A DNA stretch of 64,000 bases. Origin: Ischnura elegans. Taxonomy: Eukaryota; Arthropoda; Insecta; Odonata; Coenagrionidae. The stretch is taken from the NCBI RefSeq assembly GCF_921293095.1, contig NC_060247.1:52797111-52861110 (forward strand), read 5' to 3'. The position numbers were made by a program, and so were the translations under genes. This document shows positions 1 through 11,141 of this stretch, piece after piece (the first letter of the stretch is position 1; each line of letters starts with the position of its first letter). The notes under the pieces are model-generated. The model was given only the letters and a program-made list of their open reading frames with translations, ran no database searches and was not told the origin of the DNA.

Positions 1-3000
1 GTTTATCAGTCCTGATTTGAATGTTTCTCCCAGTTTTTCCAATGTACGATTTTTCACTGCACTTCATAAACCTCAGATTTTGAGTTGGTTTTAATAGGGT
101 CTTTGAGATCATAAAGTTACCACCACGCAGTCTTCAGAAGCACTAGAGAAGGTTCACCACAGGAGGAAATGTTTTATTTTTTGACCATGTGTTTTTTTAA
201 CTCCTCACCTCTTCTCTCCATGCAATTCCTGATCCACTCTCCAAAATAGAAACATTTCTCATTTCCCTCAATTCTCATTCAATCCAAACTCCTCCACCAC
301 CAATTTTTATTTAAGGGTTTGAAAACGGCATTAATCAGCACAACTTCTTAATTTACAGTTATATCCTGTCTTCTACCCACCCCACGTGACTTCATTCCCT
401 ATTTTATTTTTTAAAGATTGGTTCAACACATTCAATTTGGGCCCGATTTTCATTAAAGTCATCAAAATCGGCCGTTAAAATAAGACTGAACAATAGAGGG
501 AGGTTTTCGTGCCATAACTTCTCTTCAAATACTGCTTTTTACAAATGGCACACACAGTTCGAAAGAGGGAAGCTTTCTGAAGGCCATACACATGATCAGA
601 AGTGGATATTAGTCACGTACAGAGGTGGAGAAAGGGCTCCCGGCCCGGCCCAAGAAAAGAGGTCCATTGACGTGCTCCATATCACGGCTTGGATGGGACC
701 ACGCCAATTGACCTCTTTTCTTAAGGCCACACCATTTTCCTCACTATAGTTTTCCAACTTGTAACCTTAAATTGAAAATCCGACTCCACTAATGATGAAT
801 GTAATGAGGTTTTCAATTAAACTGCAGATATGTAAATACCATAAAAATATACTCAGCATTCAAGTGTTTTTATTAGGCCAAAATCAAATTTCTTCTATGC
901 TGGCATCTACATGGCTATGGTATTTCACCAAATCTGTTACATATGCCCTAAGGCCAAGGAAGTGTGAGTCCAACAAGAGTGGATCACATCAGAGCTTAAC
1001 CCAGGTAGGCCATTTTTGGGAACTTGGAGTAATTTTCCCCGGCAGCCCTGCAGAAGTGACTAGCTCACCAGCTACAAATAACAGCTTTCTATCAACAACT
1101 TAGGATTACCTAAGCTGCACCTAATCTCCGATGTAATCATTGCAAAGACTGATTTACCAATCGCACAAATGTCTATCCTGAAAGATAACAAGGAATATTA
1201 GCTTTCATGTACACATTGGATAATCTTCAGAAGCCCTCCCTGTAGATGATCTCAGGAGTTCTGTTCATTTCCACAGTTACTCTAATTATTCAAGAGTCTC
1301 CGGGAATGTTGGTTAATCCACTAAATAACCCAAAAGAAGCTACTCTGATTACTTCACCAAAATATGCTCACCAATGCTTGATTTCCCTCTAGTCCATTCT
1401 TCACTGCCCGTTGGTTTCTTCAGTCTGCATAGAATAACTCTCCTAATTTTTCGCAAAGAAGGCTCGACAAAGCTGGGTTGGTCATCCCTTCAAGAATGAC
1501 AGATGCTTGAGTGAGAAATTAGGCAACTTAGACCAAGCAGCTACACCTGATTTTCATTTGATAATTCATGGTGGCTCATAATATCCCATAAAAATTCTTC
1601 TGATGTAGTGGACAAAGGTACTAGTGACTAAATCCTCATTTTTAACACAATCATTGCCTTAGTCAAACATTTGAGAATGCTTCCAAGTAATAATAGCTTG
1701 TATCCATTCTGCTCAAGTATAGCATGAAGGCATTACCTCTGCCTGTGCAGTGATTCTTCAAAAGAGAAGATAAAGTCCTGAATAAGAGGCTATTTTTTCA
1801 TTGCTCATCATTCAGTTTGATTTATTCTGAAGGCTACATCAATGTAGGTTCTTACTCGGCACACTTAATGGCTTAGACTAAGAGTAACACAAGGGCAATT
1901 TTTGCTCATCATGAGATGCCAACAGAGAAGAAATCTGTAAACCAGACCAATACCTTCATAACTTTAAGCTAATAACCTTCTTAATTTCCAGTGCTGAGAA
2001 ATTCTCCAAGCTTCAACTCATTCCTAGTTTCAGTCACTATGTTTAAAGATTTAAAATCAAATGAAGCAATTCAAGCTTAATCGTATCCATAAGTTGGAAG
2101 TAAAGTCATCCGCAACAGAGAATGTTGAGATTTGATTTTACAAGGTAAAAGTCATGAAATGATAGGATAACAGTTACCTTGTGCAACAAAACTGTCTTTC
2201 GGAGAACTGAACTTTTGGAGAAAAAAAATTGCAGACCGTGCCTAATACTTCCAAGTTCAGAAACACCTAAGTAACAACATGCAGAAAAAGTCTTGGCTCC
2301 CAGGCCAAATACTTCACTGAGAAAACAACAAACTTGAACATGCAAATCTTTCACTTTCATGTGTATGAACTCCTTATTTACATTAATGGACTCACACCCA
2401 CCATAGTGATACACATTCAACAAAAGAAAAAACAAATATGATTTAGTTTAAAGATTTATATTTATCAAATTAAAAACTCATAGAAAATAACTTGTGCACT
2501 TGCAAATAACCTATTACAAAATCCAAAAATGCCATGAAAAACCATTACATGGGTCCACCAGAAAGCAAGGTGAAATAATATATTCTTTGAAATAAATGCT
2601 CGTGAGAAAGCACACACAAGCTCATCATAAATATGAATCTAAGTTTTTAACAAAAATCAAGTTAAAATATTAACTTCATCAAATTCATTCAGACATAACC
2701 CTTCCAAAATTTTTCAGTACACACTCCTCAATATTCCAGCAAGTATAGCCAATTTCACAATTTGCAGACTTATAAGGCTACTGCACCAACTTCACATGAG
2801 GTTCACATTCAAACCAACAAATGAAGCTCCATTTAGCCTCACATTAATAACAATGAAAAATTACAACCAATCTTTCATTAACAGGTGAGAAATAACATTT
2901 TACTTATAAATGCAAGAAATATCACGATTGTATTTTGATTTCAATACAATAATAATAAAAATGACATCCATGTAACATTGAAATCTACTCCCAATTGTAA

Positions 3001-5190
3001 GCAGGCAAGGTTAGGGGGTGCAACAAGGATACTTGACTAGAAGTTAAAGAGGCTCACATTAACAACTTATATACATGAACTAGTACATCTACTGTGTCAA
3101 TACCGCATTAGCTATGGTAACCATTTATAAATACACGATAAAAAGAATTACCTTAGACCAAAATCATTTGAGTTCATCAAAACTCAAGTATCCTGCTGGT
3201 GTACCCATCCTAACCCACTACATCTTCGTATGACCTACAAAATATTTATCGCTAATTTTAAACATTTAATCAACAGTTCACCTATGATACTGCACAAAAA
3301 TACAGCAGTAAATCATTGCAAGATAAATAATAACTCAGAGCTCTGAAATTTTTGAATAAACCTCAACTACATCATACATTAACAGCAAGTAATATACCTA
3401 GTTCCGCACATAAATGCCCATGACCTTAGCATATCATTGCCATAAGAAAGTGTTCTGTAAACTTACATAATGCTATGATTGATTTTATAAAGAGAAACTG
3501 CCATGAAATAAATTCATTAAAGAATATCATTGTGGATAATTATCAATAATATTTATACTTGACTTGGCTCAGGCAATTTACTACCTAACATATCATTTAA
3601 CTAGCTTTCCCTATTAAATTGCAGATAATAACACCATTCAAAGCTATCCTTAGCTTAAGTATTAACAGTTCCATAATAAGTGCAATTTTTGTGTCATGAT
3701 TTCCACTGAATGATAGAAAACCAAAGCATCCCTTAATTGCTATAGAAAATTTAGCAAGATCAATTATGTTATCTCATGAAACATATTGATTATAAAAGAT
3801 ATTTTATAGGTCACTATTAAATTTAATGAGATGCATTCAATAAAAAATGCAAATGGCAACATTTACGCCTTCGTATGATAGCAAATATATATATTCTTAT
3901 GCTAACTGTGCCCAGCACCAATAAAAATCTTTCCGAAAAATTAATAGAAGAAAACAAATTCCTGAAACAAAAAAAAAACAAGGGAGTGCAATTACCTTAG
4001 CCAAAAGTACATCACAAAGTCACAGCTGCAAAATCATGGCCAGTCATTTATCAACTGATAATGTGAATCCCATTTCTCTGGCACCCATTAATTTCTTTAA
4101 TTAAAATTTTGATTGTGATTCAGCTGATGATAAATTGAAATAAAGCAAATCAGTTTTTGATAAGAAAATTAATATGTTATCAAAGTTAAAGTTTAGATTA
4201 CATTTAAATGATAATATATTAAGTGAAATTTACAATTATCGTAGTAGAAATACGATGGTAAAAATATGTATGTATGTAGTTAGAATTGCAATTCTCAGCA
4301 CCATGAGAACGTTTAGAATCATTTTATACTGAACCTTTGCAAATTTTGAAGAAATTTAATCCTATAAAGTTAAAATATGATATCACTAATGTTCAACTGA
4401 AGAAATCCCAAGACTAAAGATCAACCCAAATTCCTCATAAAGATAAAAAATTGAAACAAAATCAGCTATTAATTGCAATGATTTTCATGAAAATGTAAAA
4501 GAGTAAGTCACTTAAACAGACATTTTATGAGTTAATCTTAAATGATATTTTAATATTAGTGGAACACATCAAAATTAAATTAATGAGTTCCCATAAATTA
4601 TGATCAGATGCTATAAAAATTTCAATCCAATTTTGTACTCATTAATTCTGATACAATCACAAATTAGAAGAAAAAACTTGTGCTGGGCAGAAAATGCAGA
4701 GCAAGACTAGGCATCTATCTTTAAAACTATAAAATGATGGCTGTTTTTTTTAAGCAAAAATTCACCTTCATACCTTAAACTGGAAATGCATGCTGAAGTA
4801 CGTATTCCTACACAAAAACCCATTGATTCGTAAAAGCTTGTCAAAAAGGATGAACATCCTATGGTGCAAAAAGTTCCATCACAGACAATGTCAAGGAGAC
4901 ATAATATTTTCCAGAACCTGCCAGAAGCTTACTCCCTCGTAATAAGTACACATTGAGCCATGAGGAGTGGTGCTACATGAATTCGTGCCCCACATGTGGG
5001 CCATGCTAGATGTTGAAATTACAACTGGAAATGCTCTTTTAACTATCACACATCAGCTCCAAAGATAATTCCAAAAACCTTTCATGTCAACAATATTTCA
5101 GCCAGTTCAAATAACTATGAAAATCAAAACATAATGGTAAAAAAAACTCAACTTGGTTCTATCCGTCAACGTCCTTTTAACAAATAAATT
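1..5190. other. AT-rich intergenic DNA without a recognised gene
   Basis: The few open frames are short, lack recognisable domains and do not join by plausible splice sites. Apart from the inverted repeat at 652-722 I see only AT-rich unique-looking sequence. It lies beyond the 3' end of Rab6 and could hold unrecognised UTR or regulatory sequence. Confidence 0.5.
652..722. repeat. Imperfect inverted repeat (hairpin or small MITE core)
   Basis: Two arms of about 23 bp (652-674 and 700-722) are near-perfect reverse complements, built on AAGAAAAGAGGT and ACCTCTTTTCTT, around a 25-bp spacer. A GC-rich CCCGGCCCGGCC tract lies just upstream. No target duplication was identified, so calling it a MITE is an inference. 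Confidence 0.45.
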
Positions 5191-5201
5191 CCTTCGGGTT
5201 A

Positions 5202-5560
5202 AGGATGCCATACCAAGGAGGCCTCCAGACCAACAGCTCTCAAGAAGGGGTGTCACATTTGCAGAAGCAAGGATCAACGGCTGAAGAGGGTTAGGGTAAC
5301 CAATCGACGTTGGAGGGGAGACACAAGCACCCTCCTGCTTCCTCAGCTTACCAGCAGGATCCAGCTCAGCACATGCACCCACCCTCTTGGTCCACAGCTT
5401 CTGTTGCTTGAGGAGTCCTGCTCTGAAGATCGACAGCTGTTTGATTTGATGCGAGGGAAGATTGTAGGGAAGAAGACAGTTGAGAAAGCAATGGGTCAAG
5501 GTAAATACTGTTTTTCACAATTTATTCCTAGCAAGTTTCATTCAATAAAGAAACAATTGT
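5202..5560. other. GC-rich exon-like island, product not recognised
   Basis: This segment is clearly richer in GC than the AT-rich flanks and is open on both strands. The plus frame runs from a stop at 5199 past 5500; it includes a CHIC (C-x2-C) motif after KKG, then a basic stretch, and reads GKKTVEKAMGQ immediately before a donor-like GTAAAT at 5502. The minus frame (5107-5499) starts with Met and has 130 codons, with a good internal donor-like GTAAGC. I recognise neither product. It could be an exon of an unlinked gene, a retrocopy or a transposon fragment. Confidence 0.25.
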
Positions 5561-5569
5561 CATGATGCT

Positions 5570-6660
5570 TGTTAACCATACCATTTTAGCTTCCCCGCAA
5601 TTTACTTAATTTATTAATTACCTATAATCTATTAGACACAATGCTACTTTTAGAGGGAGAGGAAGGGAAATGAGGTTAAGACAAATATAAGATAAAATAA
5701 AGTGACCCAAGATAACACATGGAACTATTTATAAAACAACAATACTTGATGGTATGTGAGATTTAAAATTCCTTCAGTTAAATTATAAAAGATGAAGGTA
5801 AGCTCAGGTTAGTTCTTGATCAAAACAACGAATTGTTGCAATAAACAATTGTATGCAGTGTTGTACACATTGTAACTGCACACTGAATAGAATTTAATAA
5901 AGTTGATTTTTTGGGATGGTTAATATTTATTAAGGATTAATGAACTTGAAAGACATAAAACATGGCCAACTTAACTACACCTTATGTTCCATTATTATGA
6001 GCTTCATATGATATAATAACTTTAACTTTCTGTTGACAGTGAGTAAAATGGAAGGGTGATAATTGATGCTTCATGTCATGATAAACTCAGATGTCTGATA
6101 GACACCATGTGAGAACTCAATGATGGCAGAAAACTAATATTTAGCATTAGCACTACACCTGTTAAAATGACATGCATGCCATTTATTAACTACACTCCAA
6201 ACATCAATGATGATCTAGTAACCATTTATTTTTCCGTTCACAGAATCTAAGCAATATTCTTTTAAAAAATCGTGCCTGCACTTGATGGTTTACATAATGT
6301 CAGTTTCTATGTAAGCTGTTCCAAAAGGATCAGTTTGATATAAATTGAAGTACAGTTCCCTTGATGCTATGACCAACCGCACAAGGGATTTGAATACAGT
6401 CAAAGTTCCATTGATCTTTTTGCAATGTAGTTATGGCTACAAGATGCTAACGCTGTAAGGCCACCACATGTGTGATAACATAAAATCGAAGTTGAGAGAT
6501 ACACTTCGATTTAATACACCCCCATGCCATATGCCACTGCTATACAATTACTTCCCAACATTTTACAAGGAGGGCATTAGGACTTTAGTCTAATTAATTC
6601 ATTTAAGTTGATGGTTTCAGGCATTACTTTATGGAAGTTGCTCATGATGAATGAAAAATG
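5570..6660. other. AT-rich spacer, nothing recognised
   Basis: I see no convincing gene. A short hairpin near 6483-6514 (AAATCGAAGT facing ACTTCGATTT) is the only structure I noticed. Confidence 0.5.
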
Positions 6661-6689
6661 TACTTTGTTTTTCCACATATATTTATTTA

Positions 6690-6742
6690 CACGCGACCAC
6701 GGTTTCAACGCACTGCGTCATCATCTGGCGAGGAGTACAAAG
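6690..6742 (-). ncRNA. Hammerhead-ribozyme-like motif at the Penelope terminus (degenerate)
   Basis: On the minus strand the motif reads ATGATGA, a CGCA/TGCG stem, TTGAAACC, GT, GGTC, GCG. The ACC/GGT pairing around a 2-nt loop followed by C matches the minimal stem III and GUC cleavage site of the hammerheads reported in Penelope-like elements. The first core base is A where an active hammerhead needs C, and stem II is followed by an extra T, so activity is doubtful. Confidence 0.45.
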
Positions 6743-7046
6743 AAAGATCGTCTTATATATAAACCAGAGTAGTGGGGAGGGGTGGGTAATCAAGAGGTAG
6801 GGGGAGGTTGGGAGGGAGGAGGGGAATGGGGGGGGTTAGGTTTTCACTGGTTGAAAAAGCCAAGGGGATGTGAGAGGATGGGGAGGTAGGAAGGGTCGAT
6901 GCAATCAAGCTGACTAAATGCAGTGAAAGGTGGGCAAGGAATGAGAGGTAGGGGAGAGAGGGAAGAATACAAAGGACATTAACCAAGTACAAAATTTTCC
7001 ATGTTTGTGAGCATGGGCGGGGTGCGTGACGGTTGAGGGAAAACCA

Positions 7047-7640
7047 CTAATGTGTGAGGGTATGGGGTTGATGGAAGAGGGAAAGGTTGAGGAGTGGGGA
7101 ACGGGAAGTGTACAGAAGGTCATTAACAATATCACCATTGGATCTTACACATTTTAAAATTTCCACTTGCTCTAGAGCGTCCAGCCTGGGGCCTTTACTT
7201 TCACAATGTAGGATTTCCAAGGAAAAATCGCTGGTGTGGCCTTTGTCTAACAGGTGTTTAGCGAAGTTGGAGTTGGCATTGTTATGTTTAAAACACGCTA
7301 CGTGTTCTTTTAGTCTTTCCCTGAATTTCCAGCCAGTTTGTCCAATATACACTGCAGAACACTCGCACTTAAGTTTGTAAACACCACTTTTTTCTAGACT
7401 TGGGATGTCGTCTTTGGATTTTGAGAAAAAACTCCTTAGATTATAATCATTATAGAAGGCAGGTCTGATTAGATTTTTTGGGAGGGGTTCCGTAAATGGA
7501 TTTCGTGGACATTTTTTGTATTTTTCTCCGATAAAGCTTATCAATCATGTCGGTTTTATAACCGTTGTTGATGGCTATCTGTTTAATGACGTTGAGTTCT
7601 TTTTGAATATTCAATGGCAACATAAGAATTCTAACTCCAC
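7047..7640 (-). pseudogene. GIY-YIG endonuclease domain of a Penelope-like element
   Basis: The 165-codon frame at 7047-7544 contains GVYKLKCECSAVYIGQTGW, the GIY-YIG core, followed by KFRERLKEH and a downstream ALEQVEIL segment. This endonuclease is fused behind the reverse transcriptase in Penelope-like elements and nicks target DNA. The upstream linker (ELNVIKQIAINNGYKTDMID) sits in another frame, so a frameshift near 7530-7545 breaks the polyprotein, and the preceding reverse transcriptase is missing. The domain itself is still open with its key Y, Y and R residues. I infer a recently inactivated copy. The frame also continues past the domain into low-complexity sequence before its stop. 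Confidence 0.8.
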
Positions 7641-8690
7641 TTAATCAACCGCCTTCCCCATAAAATACTTATCAATATCTCCTCTCCACTTAGTACTAAT
7701 TTAATCTACACATCTCTTCTATCTTTTCTCGCTATTTCCTCCACACACCCACCTAGTGTAGCACATATTCGCTACTTTTCCTCTCTGTCCATCTCTCCTT
7801 GCCCATTTTCCACTCTGGTCACATTTCCACCACGTCCAGCTCATTCAAATCCCCCTTTATTCAGCAGACACAATTACATATACACTATCGAGGGCCACAT
7901 TTCAGATCATTCTCTTCCCTTATCTTTTATTTATGCTCTCACACACTGACCCTCTCCTTAGATCTTTCTGATTTAAATATGCATCCTTGTTAACAATATT
8001 ATCTCCCTTTTGTATTTGCTACTTAGTCTGTTGTCCTCTGATATGGGCCTATTTCTGCCTAACTGTTCGACCTCCACCATTTTTTTTCATACTGAGTATT
8101 AAGTCCCTCCCCCTTGGAATTTAACAGAACCTTAACACTTTAACCTTCTAGTGATTAATGTTAATGCTATACAGTTCACATTGTGTACCTAGTTCATCTA
8201 CCAGCACCTGAAAGTCTTTTGCAGACAACCCAGCAAACATAACCAATTTATACATACAATTGCCCTCTATCTCCTACATCTAAGTTTTCCCAGATCTTCC
8301 TTACCTTCTCATTGTTACACATGTCACGCAGAAAGGGCAATAGCAAAAGCCTTGTCTGCCAACCCAGCCCTTTAACTGCAGACTGAGATTCTCCAATAGG
8401 TACTTCTGTGCAGTCACAGCCATACAGATTACATATCTATCCCTCCAATGTACACTTACCATCTAAAGAATGATCTTTAACTTACTCTAATCCATTTCAT
8501 CAAATACTTCCTCAACATCTACAATGCAAATAAACATGCTTTGTTATATGTACTCTAAATTCCTTTCTACTCAAGTCCTCAACGCAACAATCACTAACCA
8601 GGCTGAATTCCCATTCCTAAATGAGAACTGATCACCCTCAGAGGCAATGCTAGCTCTCACCTTTAGGCACCAGTTTATGACAACTTAAGC
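7640..8690 (-). pseudogene. Decayed LINE reverse transcriptase (non-LTR)
   Basis: Read on the minus strand and allowing many frameshifts, the segment follows the order of a non-LTR reverse transcriptase: VDVEEVFDEMD, then VHWRDRYVICM, then SAKDFQVLVDELGTQCEL (the stretch after the FADD box), then the C-terminal part with a VTRVENGQGEMDREEK stretch that resembles the usual EKISWTDRKRNEDVL region. There are numerous stops and indels and no single long frame. The strong CT bias of the plus strand here reflects the purine-rich coding strand. The fragment abuts the Penelope fragment at about 7640. Clade is not assignable by eye. Confidence 0.5.
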
Positions 8691-8699
8691 CACATATTA

Positions 8700-9549
8700 A
8701 CTTACAGAAAAAGGTGTTTCTTAAAAACCATTTAACTCATTTGTGTCGACTTCAAAGGCATAACAACAAAAATTAATTTCAAAAGCTAGAGACATTTACA
8801 GGTCCAAAATTCTTCATTAAAGGAAAAACATTGAATTCAAGAAAAATTCCATTATGAATCAAATGTATCTTTTTTTCAATCAAATATACCATTTTTCTTT
8901 TTTTTAAGTTGTTGCTAAGTGCAAGACTCAACGTTTCTTACTAAAAGGAAATATGTCATGCTAATAACACCAACCCAACAGGTTTTCTTTTAGTAGGATA
9001 TGTTGACGTTTGCACCTAGAAACAACTTAAAGAAAATAAAAAATGTTCTCTTTGGACATGATGCCTTCCTACAGTTAACGATTCATATGTATGTAACTTA
9101 TATAAAATGCCTTAAAATGTATGAAGATATGGTGATGATTTTATAATACAGTACTCTAATTATTAACAAAAACTTTTCACACTGATTATTACCACTTGTA
9201 ACCAATATTACCTCCCTTTTCCACTAATATGCCGTCCAAATAATTCCTGTTCTTCTCCAACTAATCTATCTCCCTTTTTTTCATTTGGAGTCTCATATCC
9301 CATCTTCTTGAGACTAAACAAAATTACACAACTTTAGCCATCTATTACATTAAAGTACCAAGAAATTTGATTGAGAATTTCATGCCACAAAAAGCAAGCT
9401 TTCAAGAGCATAGATAAACACAGATTACTTCTCAAAAGATAAAATTAAATAATAATGGTGCAATGATAATATCTTTACACTGCCTAATAAGAGTACATAT
9501 TTTAAAATAAATAACGTAAAAAACCCTAGGATGGGCAGTATCACAGAAC
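8700..9549. other. AT-rich spacer, nothing recognised
   Basis: No gene, repeat boundary or RNA that I can support. Confidence 0.5.
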
Positions 9550-9730
9550 ACACAAGATGAATGTGTAATATTTCGAACCCTGCCGCGTGAACGGCGGTGA
9601 AACATACAAGAATTGCCATGAGAAAAAAGTTTTTTCTCATGGCAAAGAAAGAAAGTAAGTTTTTTCTCATGGCAATTCTTGTATTTTTTTTTTTTTTCTC
9701 ATGGCAATTCTTGTATATACACAAGATGAA
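9550..9730. repeat. Retroposon-like insertion with 12-bp direct repeats and a palindromic GCCATGAG array
   Basis: The 12-mer ACACAAGATGAA occurs at 9550-9561 and 9719-9730 and brackets about 157 bp, as a target duplication would. Inside, the minus strand contains CCGC-CGTTCAC-GCGG, which can form a tRNA-like anticodon arm, followed by GGCAGGGTTCGAAA, a B-box-like sequence. The rest is four copies of TTGCCATGAGAAAAAA in alternating orientation, two of which form a perfect 16-bp-arm palindrome near 9612-9645. A tRNA-derived SINE remnant is my best guess; the order of parts is unusual. Confidence 0.4.
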
Positions 9731-9829
9731 GATTAAAAACTCACATTAATAACTGAATTTTCGGTGGCATTAACACCTTCCTCGGAGTTAGGTAAAAGAC
9801 TGCAAGAAAGCTTTTAAAATATATATATA

Positions 9830-11139
9830 CAGTGGAACTTGGTTAGTACGTTCCTCCTTAGTACGTTTTCCTCCTTAGTACGGCGATTTCCCTCGGTCCC
9901 GGTACCATCCGAACAAAATACAGGTAAAAGAATTTGGTTAGTACGTTTGAAAAAATTGCGCTTTCCTGGTTAGTACGCTCAATTGCTTGCCGTGACGCAA
10001 CCCGCAATTCGTTCTCTAGTGTCTTCTTAAGGGTCGCAAACGTCTGAATTCATGATTTAATTTATTATCATTAGTCATTAACATTCTTCCATTCATTCCA
10101 CATCTCTTTCTTCTACCGCAATTTATCCAAATGCATTTCTGAATTCTTGTGACGTGATGAAAAATAAAATGCGGCCATTTTTCGGGAATGTCTGACTATG
10201 AAAAACTACAACCAATAAGAAGCCCCAATTTTCCCCACCCCGAGCTCCTCACCTTCTGTTGCCTTTGGAGCGCTTGGGAGTGCCCACTGCTGCGCACAAA
10301 GTTCGTGAGTGGGCAATTGTTGCTATTGCACGAGTTATCATGATGAAGAAATGAGTCAGACAATTTCCACATTATCTAAAGCAGTACTGTTCCATAAACT
10401 CGACGTCGTGCGTATTTACTTGACTACTGTTGCGGGAGCAGACGATCCTCAGGATCTCCACGCGAAGCTTAGCTTAAAAATAATTGATCTCGGAACGAAA
10501 GCAGACGACATTAGACAAATTTTGAAAGTAAATTTCAACTGTTTAATATAAAATTTTCTTGTAATTACGTCGTAATCTAATAGTCTTGCGTGTCATCAGT
10601 CGATATATCGATCGATTTTACAATCGAAATGGTATCATTCCAGAAGCGAATGTCTACGGCTGTTGCCGTAATTTGAAAGTCAATATAATTTTGCCCAATT
10701 TTTATGATGTTTAAAAAACCAGTTGACTTACTCCGGGTTGTTGTTATATTCTCCGAGTACGCTGTGAAAAAGAAAAATGACTTGTCTTCGCTTGTCTGAG
10801 CTTCACTCGTCCTCGTTCTGTAAATATATATAGGATAAATCACGGGAGATAGACGCCGTAATCATGAAATCGTCTCCGGGATGTCCATGAAAAATTGCGA
10901 TTTTTATTCACATGGTATTGTTTTTCATGGTAGCGCTCATTTTCTTGATTTTAAATGTGAAAAGAGTTAAGGAAGGCGATCCTATGAGAACTACCGATAG
11001 TAATTGTAATTATGACGACTTTTTCACTGATTGCAATAACCCCGACTGCTATTATTTACTTTCCTCGTTAGTACGTTTTCCTGGTTAGTACGTTCATTTT
11101 TCGTGGTCCCTTCAGAAACGTACTAACCAAGTTCCACTG
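9830..11139 (+). mobile_element. pogo/Tigger-type DNA transposon remnant with matching TIRs
   Basis: The element starts CAGTGGAACTTGGTTAGTAC and ends with the reverse complement of this, flanked on both sides by TA, the target duplication of the Tc1/mariner-pogo superfamily. Both ends carry several extra copies of TTAGTACGTT. It is about 1.31 kb, shorter than an autonomous pogo element, and keeps only the C-terminal end of a transposase. Confidence 0.85.
10309..10545 (+). pseudogene. C-terminal remnant of pogo-type transposase
   Basis: The plus frame reads SKAVLFHKLDVVRIYLTTV, resembling the helical region near the C-terminus of pogo/Tigger transposases. A shifted frame then gives ISERKQTTLDKF, the terminal motif (KQTTLDxFF) of this family. 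The DNA-binding and DDE catalytic domains are absent. The remnant cannot encode an active enzyme. It is located inside matching TIRs, which supports the assignment. Confidence 0.55.
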
Positions 11140-11141
11140 TA

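Larger units (their letters stand above)
6670..7640 (-). mobile_element. Penelope-like retroelement, 3'-terminal fragment
   Basis: The minus strand reads from the end of the reverse-transcriptase/linker region (NVIKQIAINNGYKTDMIDKL) into a GIY-YIG endonuclease and then a non-coding tail ending near 6670 with a GAAAC-containing motif that resembles the hammerhead-like termini described for Penelope-like elements. The 5' reverse-transcriptase part is absent here: sequence above about 7640 belongs to a different LINE remnant. The element is therefore 5'-truncated or was broken by later events. Confidence 0.75.

Noticed and set aside
2106-2435. 109-codon minus-strand frame
   Set aside because: AT-rich, no domain, no splice partners.
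9550-9730. CRISPR-like array (repeated GCCATGAG units)
   Set aside because: The units alternate in orientation, have no regular spacers and lie in a eukaryotic genome.
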